Below, one piece after another: positions 9,704 to 18,479 of a stretch of DNA of 64,000 nt. The notes under the pieces are model-generated. The model saw nothing but the letters and a program-made list of their open reading frames with translations, was not told where the DNA came from and made no database searches. A program made the position numbers and the translations under genes. Positions within the stretch are counted from its first letter, which is position 1, and each line of letters begins with the position of its first letter. This DNA is from CAWJPW01 sp963844845 (GTDB lineage: Bacteria > Acidobacteriota > Thermoanaerobaculia > Thermoanaerobaculales > Sulfomarinibacteraceae), in assembly GCA_963844845.1 (NCBI GenBank), contig CAWJPW010000008.1:372001-436000 (forward strand), given 5' to 3'.

Positions 9704-10650
9704 CACTCATGCCTCCCGTCGTCAGAGGGCGGGTGCGGCCTCAGGGTCACAAAGCTGTCCGCTACGCCTAGTGCTGCGACAACGAATGACAGCGGCACCT
9801 GTAGGCAAACGAACGCCACCCCCCACCGCACCAGCCACCCGCGCCCGATCCACCGCGCAAGGTGGGCCCGGATAATAGCCAAGCCGTGGACGAAATACAA
9901 GATGAGGACCGCAGCGAGGCAGTTGACCGCCACCCACCGGGCAGGACCCCGCAGAATCAGGGTCGCCACACCGGAGAGAGCGAAAGCCAGCGGCAGCCAC
10001 TCCTCGCTGCCGTAGCGCTCGAAGGGTTTCAGCTCCGCTCGAAAGCCAAACACCGCCAGCCGCGGCCGAATCCAGAACAGGACGAGCACCAGGTAAGCCA
10101 CCGGCACCGTCGGCGCCAGCCACCCCAGCCAGCGCTCCCAGGCGTCGAGGGCCAGCGCCACGCTCCCCTGGGTCCAGTTGCCGGCAGGGTAGAGGGACTC
10201 CGCCTGGGAGAAGGTGGAGTGCAGCCACCCGGTTGTGGCGACCACCGGGTCGTGGGGCCAGGTAACGGCCGCGAACACCGCCAGGCTCGCCACCGTGGCC
10301 ACACCGGTGGTGACGGCGACCCAGCGGCCCTCGCTCCAGCCACCGGCAAGCCACCACTCCAGCGACGATGCCGGCAGCCCGACCACGAGAAGGTAGGCGA
10401 GGAGCAGGGCGAAGGCCAGCGACCACCCGCCGAGCCCGGCGGCGACCGCCAGCGCCAGGGCGACCCAGCCCCAGGCGAGGATGGCGGGACGCCCAGTCAC
10501 CAGGTACTGCACGACCGGGATCAGGCCCAGAGGGGCGATGAGGGCGCCCAGCAGGGGCACCGCCACCAAGCTCCCCACCAGGAAAACGGAGAACAACCCG
10601 GCGCCGGCGGCGCCGAGCTGCGGCCGACGCGGACCCGGGCGGCTCACCAT
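9703..10650 (-). CDS. DUF2232-type integral membrane protein
   Basis: 315 residues with about eight hydrophobic spans (for example LFSVFLVGSLVAVPLLGALIAPLGLIP at the N-terminus and WGVAFVCLQVPLSFVVAAL near the end). Its place between rpsR and rplI is where the YybS/DUF2232 family is found in several phyla, which is the main basis for the family call. GGAGGG sits 7 nt before the ATG. Biochemical function not known. Confidence 0.75.
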   Translation of the reverse strand: MVSRPGPRRPQLGAAGAGLFSVFLVGSLVAVPLLGALIAPLGLIPVVQYLVTGRPAILAWGWVALALAVAAGLGGWSLAFALLLAYLLVVGLPASSLEWWLAGGWSEGRWVAVTTGVATVASLAVFAAVTWPHDPVVATTGWLHSTFSQAESLYPAGNWTQGSVALALDAWERWLGWLAPTVPVAYLVLVLFWIRPRLAVFGFRAELKPFERYGSEEWLPLAFALSGVATLILRGPARWVAVNCLAAVLILYFVHGLAIIRAHLARWIGRGWLVRWGVAFVCLQVPLSFVVAALGVADSFVTLRPHPPSDDGRHE

Positions 10651-10715
10651 CTCCGGGCCCTCCGGCCGGCAAACGCCGTCGCTGCCCGAAGCATGGGTCG
10701 CGACGGGGGCGACGC

Positions 10716-10949
10716 TCAGTCGCCCACGTAGGGCAGCAGAGCCATGTGGCGGGCCCGCTTGATGGCCCGCGCCAGCTTGTGCTGAAACACCGGACTGGTG
10801 CCGGTGACCCGCCGCCCGAGGATCTTGGCGTTGGTCGGAGTGTAGTCCCTGAGGAGGTTTACGTCCTTGTAGTCGATGTAGTTGATCTTCTCCACCGTGA
10901 AGCGGCAGACCTTCGCGCGGCGACGAAAACGACGCTTGCGGTTAATCAT
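10716..10949 (-). CDS. rpsR: 30S ribosomal protein S18
   Basis: 77 residues: INRKRRFRRRAKVCRFTVEK, IDYKDVNLLRDYTP and the conserved ILGRRVTGTSPVFQHKLARAIKRARHMALLPY. Only one N-terminal cysteine is present, so it is not a zinc-binding S18 paralogue. GAGGG precedes the ATG, which lies 10 nt after the rpsF stop. A longer open frame in the same phase extends upstream but overlaps rpsF and is not real. Confidence 0.97.
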   Translation of the reverse strand: MINRKRRFRRRAKVCRFTVEKINYIDYKDVNLLRDYTPTNAKILGRRVTGTSPVFQHKLARAIKRARHMALLPYVGD

Positions 10950-10959
10950 CTTCAATCCC

Positions 10960-11355
10960 TCACTGCTCGTCGGTGCCGGTGTCGGCCGCGGCGGCGGCCT
11001 CGGCCTTGGCAGCCTTGGCGGCGGCCTTGGCCCGCTCCTGCGCGTCGACCTTGCGCTTGCGCTGCAGCTCGCGGTCCAGGTTGAGGACCAGGGAGCGCAT
11101 GACGGTGTCGTTGGTGCGCAGCTCGAAGTTGAGCGGCGCGATCGCGTCGCCCCCCACCTCGAACTTCCAGAAGTGGTAGACACCGAAGCGCTTCTTGTTG
11201 ATGTTGTAGGCGAGCTCGCGACGCCCCCAGGCGTCCTTCTCGACGATCTCGCCGCCGGCGCCCGTGATAATGCCCTCGAGCCGCTCGAGCGCCGCGGTCT
11301 CGTCGTCGGGGCCAACCTCGGGGTCGATGATGACCCCCAACTCGTACAGGGACAT
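10960..11355 (-). CDS. rpsF: 30S ribosomal protein S6
   Basis: 131 residues: MSLYELGVIIDPEVG, the ferredoxin-like fold with WGRRELAYNINKKRFGVYHF, then an Ala/Lys/Glu-rich extension. GAGGAGGACCC precedes the ATG. First gene of the operon, with a TTGCAT-16-TACAAT promoter about 80 nt upstream. Confidence 0.97.
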   Translation of the reverse strand: MSLYELGVIIDPEVGPDDETAALERLEGIITGAGGEIVEKDAWGRRELAYNINKKRFGVYHFWKFEVGGDAIAPLNFELRTNDTVMRSLVLNLDRELQRKRKVDAQERAKAAAKAAKAEAAAAADTGTDEQ

Positions 11356-11436
11356 GGGTCCTCCTCGTGGCCTTGGGCCCGGGATCGTCGTCCAGGGCAA
11401 GGAGTTGATCGTTCCCCGGGCGAACCGGGGCCGCTC

Positions 11437-11464
11437 ATTGTAGCGCAAGCCGATCAAGATGCAA
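11437..11464 (-). promoter_or_regulatory. Probable promoter of the rpsF operon
   Basis: On the minus strand TTGCAT, a 16-nt spacer and TACAAT, in a locally AT-richer stretch, about 80 nt before rpsF. The leader could also hold a ribosomal-protein regulatory structure, but I cannot identify one. Confidence 0.6.
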
Positions 11465-11650
11465 GTGGATTCAAAGATCCAGAGATTGGGAGATACCAAG
11501 ATCGCCGCCCGCCCGTTCCCACCCACTCCTGACCGCAGAGCGTGCACAGGTGTCCACCGGCCCGAGAGAGCTGGAGCGTCCTAAGCGTTCGTCGTACCGA
11601 ACCGACGCGGCCGAACGTACCCGGCTGCCGAGCACCCAAATCTTTGAACT

Positions 11651-12709
11651 TTATCGGACGCCGCTGGGGTAGCCGTCCGGTGGGTGATCGTAGCGCACGC
11701 GGCGCTCGCCCTCCGCTACCCTGCCCATGGGGAAGCCGGGACACCCGTCTTCGCGCAGCCGCCGCAACACCTCGTCGAGGCGCTTGGCGGGCACGACCAG
11801 CACCATGCCCACCCCCATGTTGAAGGTGCGCCAGAGGTCGTCCTCCGGAATCCCGCCGGCCGTGGCGAGGATGCGGAAGACCGGCGGCACATCCCAGGAG
11901 CCGACCTTCACCACCGCCTCTGCCCCGTCGGGTAGCACCCGGGGCAGATTGTCGGTGAGCCCGCCGCCGGTGATGTGCGCCATGGAGTGGATCAGGTTCC
12001 GCTCGAGCAACGGCCATACCGGTCCGAGGTAACAGCGGTGCACGCGCAGCAGCTCGTCCGCCACCGTGCCGTCGAGCCCGTCCACCCGGTCGCCGGGGGC
12101 GAGGTCCATGCTCTCGAAGAAGACCTTGCGCGCCAGTGAGTAGCCGTTGGTATGCAGGCCGTCGGAGGCGAGGCCCACCAGCACGTCGCCGGGTCGAACC
12201 CGGCTGCCGTCGAGCACCCGCTTGCGATCCACGACTCCGACGATGAAGCCGGCGAGATCGTAGTCGCCGTCGCCGTAGAACCCGGGCATCTCGGCGGTCT
12301 CGCCGCCCAGCAGGGCCACCCCGTGGGCGGCGCAGGCGGTGGTCAGCCCCTCCACGACCGCCACCGCCACCACGGGATCGAGGTGACCGGTGGCGAGGTA
12401 ATCCAGGAAGAAGAGAGGCCGCGCTCCCTGCACCAGGATGTCGTTGATGCAGTGGTTCACCAGGTCCTGACCGATGGTAGTGTGCCGACCGGTAGCGATC
12501 GCGACCTTCAGCTTGGTGCCGACGCCGTCCGCGGACGCTACCAGGACCGGCTCGCGCATGCCCTTCACGGGCATGCGGAAGAGGCCGCCGAAGGAGCCCA
12601 GCTCCGAGAGCACGTCGCCGGTGGCGGTGGAGCGCACGAGCTCTTTCATGCGCGCAAGCGCGCGATCCTGGGCGTCGATGTCGACTCCGGCCTCACGGTA
12701 GGTGGTCAT
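11651..12709 (-). CDS. purM: Phosphoribosylformylglycinamidine cyclo-ligase (AIR synthetase)
   Basis: 352 residues. TTYREAGVDIDAQD at the N-terminus, then LVASADGVGTKLKVA, NDILVQGARPLFFLDYLATG, LLGGETAEMPGFY and AHITGGGLTDNLPRVLP are all PurM signatures. It closes the imidazole ring in the fifth step of purine synthesis, using FGAM made by PurL. It is transcribed away from purL across a 353-bp region. AGGAG lies about 6 nt before the ATG. Confidence 0.97.
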   Translation of the reverse strand: MTTYREAGVDIDAQDRALARMKELVRSTATGDVLSELGSFGGLFRMPVKGMREPVLVASADGVGTKLKVAIATGRHTTIGQDLVNHCINDILVQGARPLFFLDYLATGHLDPVVAVAVVEGLTTACAAHGVALLGGETAEMPGFYGDGDYDLAGFIVGVVDRKRVLDGSRVRPGDVLVGLASDGLHTNGYSLARKVFFESMDLAPGDRVDGLDGTVADELLRVHRCYLGPVWPLLERNLIHSMAHITGGGLTDNLPRVLPDGAEAVVKVGSWDVPPVFRILATAGGIPEDDLWRTFNMGVGMVLVVPAKRLDEVLRRLREDGCPGFPMGRVAEGERRVRYDHPPDGYPSGVR

Positions 12710-12789
12710 CTTCGGCTCCTTGGGCGCGGCTCCTGCTCGCGCTCCCGCGTACGATAGCTGGCTCGGTCGCGCGATGGAAGGATGGAATG

Positions 12790-12846
12790 GTAAATAGTTA
12801 ATAGTAAAGGGTGAAGAGTGAAGGGCCCGTCCTCCCACCCTCCCCG
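12790..12846 (+). repeat. Heptad tandem repeat, copy B
   Basis: Five consecutive degenerate heptamers: GTAAATA, GTTAATA, GTAAAGG, GTGAAGA, GTGAAGG, followed by the C-rich tail CCCGTCCTCCCACCCTCCCC. Locally AT-rich in a roughly 70% GC neighbourhood. Confidence 0.8.
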
Positions 12847-12972
12847 GCCGCGGACTGCCCAGGGTGGGGCGGGCCCGATTCTCTTCAGCCCTGGATGTGC
12901 ACCCACTAACGAGCTCTTCGGGCGGAGACACCAGCGCCGTGACCCTTCGACATCGGCGGGACTGGGCGAGGG

Positions 12973-13005
12973 CACTCTTTCCCCTTTACTCTTCACGCTT
13001 TACCC
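12973..13005 (-). repeat. Heptad tandem repeat, copy C (opposite orientation to B)
   Basis: On the plus strand CACTCTT, TCCCCTT, TACTCTT, CACGCTT, TACCC; that is, the reverse complement of GTAAAGC, GTGAAGA, GTAAAGG units. Forms an inverted pair with the copy at 12790. Confidence 0.75.
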
Positions 13006-13027
13006 GCCATCAGCAAGCGCCGGCCAC

Positions 13028-13056
13028 TGGCGCACCGCCCTCAACCCTGCTAAAAC
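13028..13056 (+). promoter_or_regulatory. Candidate purL promoter (leaderless)
   Basis: TGGCGC, a 17-nt spacer and TAAAAC, ending 6 nt before the purL ATG. No Shine-Dalgarno is present, so the transcript would start at or next to the ATG. Confidence 0.4.
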
Positions 13057-13062
13057 CTCGCC

Positions 13063-16000
13063 ATGGACGTCCTCCACCTCTACCGCTCGGCCGCTCTCGC
13101 AGTGGCGGCGCAGCGGGCGCTTCTCGCCACCGTCCGGGACCTCGTCACTGAACGGGTGGCCGGGCTCGAAACGGAGCTCTGCTTCAACGTCGACCTGGCG
13201 CGCTCTCTGGCGCCCGCCGAGCGCGAGGTTCTGCGTTGGCTCCTGGCCGAGACCTTCGCTCCGAGCGGTTTTGCCGAGCAGAGCTTTCTCGACCCCACCG
13301 CCGGCGCCGTCCTCGAGGTGGGGCCGCGCATGTCCTTCACCACCGCGTGGTCCACCAACGCGGTGGCCGTGTGCCACGCCTGCGGCCTCGACGCCATCCG
13401 GCGTATCGAGCCCTCGCGCCGCTACCTCCTGCGCACCGCGGTCCCCCTCGAGGCAGGGGAGCGCGCCGCGTTCCTCGCCCTTGTCCACGACCGCATGACC
13501 GAGTGCCAATACCCGGCCCCGTTGCAGAGCTTTGCGCCCGAGCGCGCCCCTGAGCCCGTGTTCACGGTCCCGGTGCTGGCCGATGGGCGGGCGGCGCTGG
13601 AGCGCATCAACCGCGAGATGGGCCTCGCCTTCGACGAGTGGGACCTCGACTACTACCTGCGGCTCTTCCGCGACCAGCTCAGACGCGACCCCACCAACGT
13701 GGAGTGCTTCGACATCGCCCAGTCCAACAGCGAGCACTCGCGGCACTGGTTCTTCAAGGGGCGCCTGGTGGTCGACGGCGAGGACGTCGCCGACTCGCTC
13801 ATGGCGGTGGTCCGGGCACCCTACCTCGCCAACCCCGGGAACAGCGTCATCGCCTTCGCCGACAACTCCAGCGTGATCCGCGGCCACCGCCTCCGCACTC
13901 TGGCGCCGACCCGATCCGGCGCACCCGGCCCACTGGTGCCAACGGAGGTGGACAACCACCTCCTGCTCACCGCCGAGACCCACAACTTCCCCTCCGGAGT
14001 GGCGCCCTTCCCGGGCGCCGAGACCGGCACCGGCGGACGCCTGCGCGACACCCACGCCACCGGGCGCGGCTCGCTCTTCGCGGCGGGCACCGCCGGCTAC
14101 GCGGTGGGCAACCTGCGCATCCCCGGCTACGAGCTCCCGTGGGAGGACACCGAGCTCGGCTACCCCGCCGCCCTGGCATCCCCCCTGGAGATCGAGATCG
14201 AGGCCTCCAACGGAGCCTCCGACTACGGCAACAAGTTCGGCGAGCCCGTGCTCGCCGGGTTCACCCGCGCCCTCGGCCTGCGCCTGCCGGGAGGGGAGCG
14301 CCGCGAGTGGCTCAAGCCCATCATGTTCTCCGGCGGCATCGGCCAGATGGACGCGCGCCACACCGCCAAGGGCGGACCCGAGGTGGGCATGCTGGTGGTC
14401 AAGGTGGGCGGGCCGGCTTACCGCATCGGCATGGGCGGCGGCGCCGCCTCGAGCATGGTGCACGGTGAGAACATGGCCGAGCTCGACTTCAACGCCGTGC
14501 AGCGCGGTGACGCCGAGATGGAGCAGAAGCTCAACCGCGTCATCCGCGCCTGCGTGGAGCTCGGCGAGGGCAACCCCATCGTCTCCATCCACGATCAGGG
14601 GGCCGGCGGCAACTGCAACGTCCTCAAGGAGATCGTCGATCCAGCCGGGGCCCGTATCGAGATCCGCCAGGTGCCGGTCGGCGACGAGACCCTGTCGGTG
14701 CTGGAGCTGTGGGGCGCCGAGTACCAGGAGAACGACGCCCTCCTCCTCACGCCCGAGCACGAGGCGCTCTTCGGCGCCCTGTGCGAGCGCGAGAAGGTCC
14801 CGTGGGCGGTGGTGGGCCGGGTCACCGGCGACGGCCGCGTGGTCGTGCACGACGCCGCCGACGGCACCACTCCGGTGGATCTCGAGCTCGCCCAGGTGCT
14901 CGGCGACATGCCGCAGAAGACCTTCACCCTCGAACGCTCACGGCCGCGGTTGCAGCCGCTCACCCTGCCCTCCGGCCTCACCGTCCGCGCCGCCCTCGAA
15001 CGGGTGCTCCGGCTGGTGTCGGTGGGCTCCAAGCGCTTCCTCACCACCAAGGTGGACCGCAGCGTCACCGGTCTCGTCGCCCAGCAGCAGTGCGCCGGTC
15101 CGCTCCACCTCCCGGTGGCCGACGTCGCCGTCATCGCCCAGAGCCACCTGGACACGGTGGGCGGCGCCACCGCCATCGGCGAGCAGCCGGTGAAGGGCTT
15201 GGCGGACCCTGCCGCCATGGCCCGCCTCACCGTCACCGAGGCCCTCACCAACCTGGTGTGGGCGCGGGTGAGCAGTCTCCCCGACGTGCGCTGCTCGGCC
15301 AACTGGATGTGGGCGGCCAAGCTCCCCGGCGAGGGCGCCGCCCTGTACGACGCGGCAGTGGCCATGCGCGACCTCATGATCGCCCTCGGCGTGGTGGTGG
15401 ACGGCGGCAAGGACAGCCTCTCGATGGCCGCGCGGGCGCCGCTGCCGGCAGGCGGCGAGGAGGTGGTCAAGGCGCCGGGCACCCTGGTGGTCTCGACCTA
15501 CGTGGCCTGTCCCGACGTCACCGCCACCGTCACCCCCGATCTGGAGGCCCAGGCGGACGGACGGCTGCTCCTCATCGACCTGGGCGGCGGCCGCCACCGC
15601 CTCGGCGGCTCGGCACTGGCCCAGGTCTTCGGCCAGGTGGGCGACGACGTACCCGACCTCGACGACGCCGACATCCTGCGCCGCGCCTTCGCCGCCGTGC
15701 AGGCGCTCATCGCCCGCGGCCTCGTCACCGCCGGGCACGACCGCGCCGACGGCGGTCTCCTCGTGACCCTGCTGGAGATGGCTTTCGCCGGCAACTGCGG
15801 CCTCGACGTGGACGTGCCCGCCGAGGACGGCGCCGATCCCCTGGCGGTTCTCTTCGCCGAGGAGCCGGGGCTGGTGCTGGAGGTACGGTCGGCGGACCTC
15901 GTCGCGGTCCACGCCGTCCTCGCCGAGCACGACGTGCCGTGGGTCGAGCTCGGTGCCGGCCGCCGCGACGCGGCAGTGCACGTCCGGGTGAGCGGCGCCC

Positions 16001-16988
16001 CGGTGCTCGAGGACGACGTCCGCGCCCTGCGCGACCTCTGGGAGGCCACCAGCTTCCAGCTGGAGCGCCGCCAGGCCAACCCCGAGTGCGTGGCTGCCGA
16101 GGAGTCGGGGCTCGCCCGGCGGACCGCCCCCCATTCACTTTGGGCTTCGAGCCGGTCCCCACGACGCCCGCCATCCTCGAACGCCCGAGCAAGCCGGCGG
16201 TGGCCATCCTGCGCGAGGAGGGCTCCAACGGCGACCGCGAGATGGCGGCGGCGTTCTGGGCCGCCGGCTTCGAGCCGTGGGACGTGGCCATGACCGACCT
16301 CCTGGCCGGCCGCGTAACCCTCGAGCGCTTCCGCGGCGTCACCGCGGTGGGGGGCTTCAGCTACGCCGACGTGTTGGACGCCGCCAAGGGCTGGGCCGGA
16401 GTGATCCGCTTCCACGAGGCCCTCGCTCGTCAGTTCGCCGCCTTCTACGAGCGCCCCGACACCTTCACCCTGGGGGTGTGCAACGGCTGTCAGCTCTTCG
16501 CCCTGCTCGGCTGGGTGCCCTGGCGGGGTCTCGCCGACACCGCCCAGCCGCGCTTCGTGCGCAACGCCTCCGGCCGCTTCGAGTCACGCTTCGCCGCGGT
16601 GCGCATCGAGCCCAGTCCGGCGGTGATGCTGCGCGGCATGGAGGGCTCCACCTTGGGGATCTGGACCGCCCACGGCGAGGGGCGTGCCCTGTTCCCGGAC
16701 GAGGCCGTGCTCCAGCGGGTGCTGGCCGAGGGCCTCGCCCCGATCCGCTACGCGGACGACGCCGGCGAGCCCACCGAGGCCTACCCCTTCAACCCCAACG
16801 GCTCGCCCCACGGCGTCGCCGCCCTGACCTCGCCCGACGGCCGCCACCTCGCCCTCATGCCCCACCCCGAGCGCACGGTGCTCACCTGGCAGTGGCCGTG
16901 GATGCCGCCCGCCTGGCGCCGCGACCTCGAGGCCTCGCCGTGGCTGCGGATGTTCCAGAACGCGCGCGAGTGGTGCGAGGAACGGTAG
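13063..16988 (+). CDS. purL: Phosphoribosylformylglycinamidine synthase, large fused type, with an apparent frameshift
   Basis: About 1,308 residues if joined, the size of the single-chain PurL of proteobacteria. The first frame (13063 to about 16132) holds the N-domain, the linker with SNSEHSRHWFFKG, the ATP sites (AETHNFPSGVAPFPGAETGTGG, GGKDSLSMAAR) and both synthetase halves. The glutaminase domain is in the -1 frame from about 16133: VAILREEGSNGDREMAAAF, the nucleophile in LGVCNGCQLFALLGW, and PHPER with the catalytic His. The join falls at a run of six C (16127-16132); one extra C would restore a single frame exactly where the two domains meet. The first frame otherwise runs on to 16293 with unrelated residues. 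A sequencing or assembly slip is likeliest; true inactivation of an essential purine gene or a recoding event are alternatives. Confidence 0.9.
16127..16132 (+). other. Frameshift site in purL (run of six C)
   Basis: Reading GCC-CCC-CAT keeps the first frame, while GCC-CCC-CCA with a seventh C continues into the glutaminase domain as FTLGFEP. The run is the only homopolymer at the domain boundary. Confidence 0.75.
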
Positions 16989-17031
16989 ACGGAAAACGGA
17001 AGACGGGAAACGCTTTCCCCCACCCGCCCAA
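16989..17031 (+). repeat. Heptad tandem repeat, copy D
   Basis: Starts directly after the purL stop: ACGGAAA, ACGGAAG, ACGGGAA, ACG, then the tail CTTTCCCCCACCCGCCCA. Confidence 0.8.
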
Positions 17032-17040
17032 CAAGTCGTG

Positions 17041-17091
17041 AGAAGGGAAAGGGGAGACGGGAGAAGCTTTCCCCCACCCGCCCAGCGCGCC
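17041..17091 (+). repeat. Heptad tandem repeat, copy E
   Basis: AGAAGGG, AAAGGGG, AGACGGG, AGAAGCT, then the same tail as copy D (CTTTCCCCCACCCGCCCA). Direct repeat of D, 50 bp away. Confidence 0.8.
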
Positions 17092-17165
17092 TTAGGCTCG
17101 TGATCGCCGGCTGCGCTCCGACCGCGTTGGTGGGCCAGAGAACCCACGGGCCCCCCGCTTGAGCG

Positions 17166-17211
17166 GGGTGGGCGGGGGAAGCGTCTTCCTTCTCCCGTCT
17201 TCCGTTTCCCC
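17166..17211 (-). repeat. Heptad tandem repeat, copy F (inverted relative to D and E)
   Basis: On the minus strand GGGGAAA, CGGAAGA, CGGGAGA, AGGAAGA, CGCTTCCCCCGCCCACCCC. With copies D and E it forms a roughly 220-bp inverted element between the convergent ends of purL and the metallo-hydrolase gene. Confidence 0.8.
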
Positions 17212-17223
17212 GGATCGTCGCCG

Positions 17224-18033
17224 CTACACCCTCCGTCGGCGTGACGGTGTCGGGGCGGCGTGACGCGTGAGCTCGACCGTGCCGTCGGCGGCGACGATCC
17301 GGAGCATCTCCCTGCGCGCGGCGGTGTCCACCACCGGGCCCGCTCCCACCGCCTCGGTGAGGCAGCGCCGCACCAGGCCGGGGTCGTTGTTCTCCTCGGA
17401 GAGGTGCATCCCCACCACCGCCTTGAGCCCGGGATGGCGCAGGCGGTCGAGGGCCTCCTGCGCCTGGTGGTTGCCGAGGTGGCCGTGGCGCGACGCGATG
17501 CGCTGCTTCAGAGGCCACGGGTACGGGCCGTGACGCAGCATGTCGGCGTCGTGGTTGGCCTCCAGCAGGAGGAGGTCGCAGGCCGTCAGACGCTCGGCCA
17601 GCAGCGGGGTGACGATGCCGGTGTCGGTGCACAGTGCGAGACGCGTGACGCCGTCGTCGACGAGGAAGGCCACCGGCTCGCAGGCGTCGTGACTGGTGGC
17701 CACCGGCGTCACGACGATGCCGCCGAACCGTAACGGCCGCCCCGACTGCAGCTCGCCGCCCGCGGGCACCCGCGGCAGCTGCGTCCAGGTCCCGGGGGTC
17801 GCCCACACCGCCGCCCGGTGGTGGCGGCAGAAGACCTCCAGAGCGCTCTTGTGGTCGAAGTGCTCGTGGCTCACCAGCACCGCCTCCACCTCGTCGATGT
17901 CGCCGCCCAGCGCCTCCAGGCGGCGCCGGATCTGAAGCGTCGAGAGCCCGGCGTCGAGGAGGACGGAGACACCGCCACCACGCACCACCGCCGCGTTCCC
18001 CGACGACCCGGAGGCAAGGATGAGGACCTCCAT
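17224..18033 (-). CDS. MBL-fold metallo-hydrolase, YycJ/VicX-like
   Basis: 269 residues beginning MEVLILASGSSGNAAVV, with the metallo-beta-lactamase metal motif SHEHFDHKS near residue 57, then TSHDACEPVAFLV, CTDTGIV, LLLEANHD and RHGHLGNHQAQEAL. This pattern is that of the YycJ/VicX group (exonuclease-like or regulatory MBL proteins); the exact substrate is not known. Start overlaps the dut stop as TGATG, so translation is coupled. Last gene of an M16-dut-MBL operon. Confidence 0.85.
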   Translation of the reverse strand: MEVLILASGSSGNAAVVRGGGVSVLLDAGLSTLQIRRRLEALGGDIDEVEAVLVSHEHFDHKSALEVFCRHHRAAVWATPGTWTQLPRVPAGGELQSGRPLRFGGIVVTPVATSHDACEPVAFLVDDGVTRLALCTDTGIVTPLLAERLTACDLLLLEANHDADMLRHGPYPWPLKQRIASRHGHLGNHQAQEALDRLRHPGLKAVVGMHLSEENNDPGLVRRCLTEAVGAGPVVDTAARREMLRIVAADGTVELTRHAAPTPSRRRRV

Positions 18034-18479
18034 CACGCCCCCGTGGAGCCGAAGCCGCCGGCGCCCCGCCCACTCTCCGAGAGCTCCTCCGCAGCGGTGA
18101 ACAGGGCCCGCGTCACCGGCGCCACCACCAACTGGGCGATGCGCTGGCCGCGCGTCACGGTCACCGGCTCGACGCCGAGGTTGACGAGCAGCACCTTGAC
18201 CTCGCCACGGTAGTCGGCGTCGATGGTGCCCGGTGCGTTGACCACGGTGAGGCCGCTCACGAGGGCGAGCCCCGACCGGGGCCGCACCTGACCCTCGTAG
18301 CCGGCTGGAAGCTCCAGCACCAGACCGGTGGGTACCGGCACCCGCTCGCCGGGGGCCACGGTGAGCGGCTCGGCCACGGCCGCACAGAGGTCGGCGCCCG
18401 CCGCTTGGGCAGTAGTGTAGGTCGGCAGGGGCAGGCCGGCGCCGTGGGGAAGACGCAGCACCCGCACCGCGACGCTCAC
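18033..18479 (-). CDS. dut: dUTP diphosphatase
   Basis: 148 residues. All five dUTPase motifs are visible: AAGADLCAAV, RPRSGLAL, the uracil pocket LTVVNAPGTIDADYRGEVKV, RGQRIAQLVV, and the C-terminal RGAGGFGSTG arm. It hydrolyses dUTP to dUMP, protecting DNA from uracil and supplying dTMP synthesis; active as a trimer. GTG start overlapping the M16 gene stop as GTGA. Confidence 0.96.
   Translation of the reverse strand: MSVAVRVLRLPHGAGLPLPTYTTAQAAGADLCAAVAEPLTVAPGERVPVPTGLVLELPAGYEGQVRPRSGLALVSGLTVVNAPGTIDADYRGEVKVLLVNLGVEPVTVTRGQRIAQLVVAPVTRALFTAAEELSESGRGAGGFGSTGA

Larger units (their letters stand above)
12710..13062. other. Divergent purM/purL intergenic region with an inverted pair of heptad repeats
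   Basis: 353 bp without a supportable gene. A heptad array in one orientation (12790-12846) and one in the opposite orientation (12973-13005) frame about 130 bp of unique sequence. The purL promoter candidate lies at its right end. No PurR-like or riboswitch structure was recognised. Confidence 0.5.

Noticed and set aside
12790..13005. CRISPR array
   Set aside because: The units are 7 bp, degenerate and contiguous, with no spacers; there are no cas genes in the window.
16120..16140. Programmed ribosomal frameshift in purL
   Set aside because: A slip on the C run is conceivable, but there is no heptameric slippery site of the usual X-XXY-YYZ form in phase and I see no obvious stimulatory structure; a missing base is simpler.
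17095..17165. tRNA or small RNA between the repeats after purL
   Set aside because: No cloverleaf or anticodon arm can be drawn; only a short CCGCTTGAGCGG hairpin is present.
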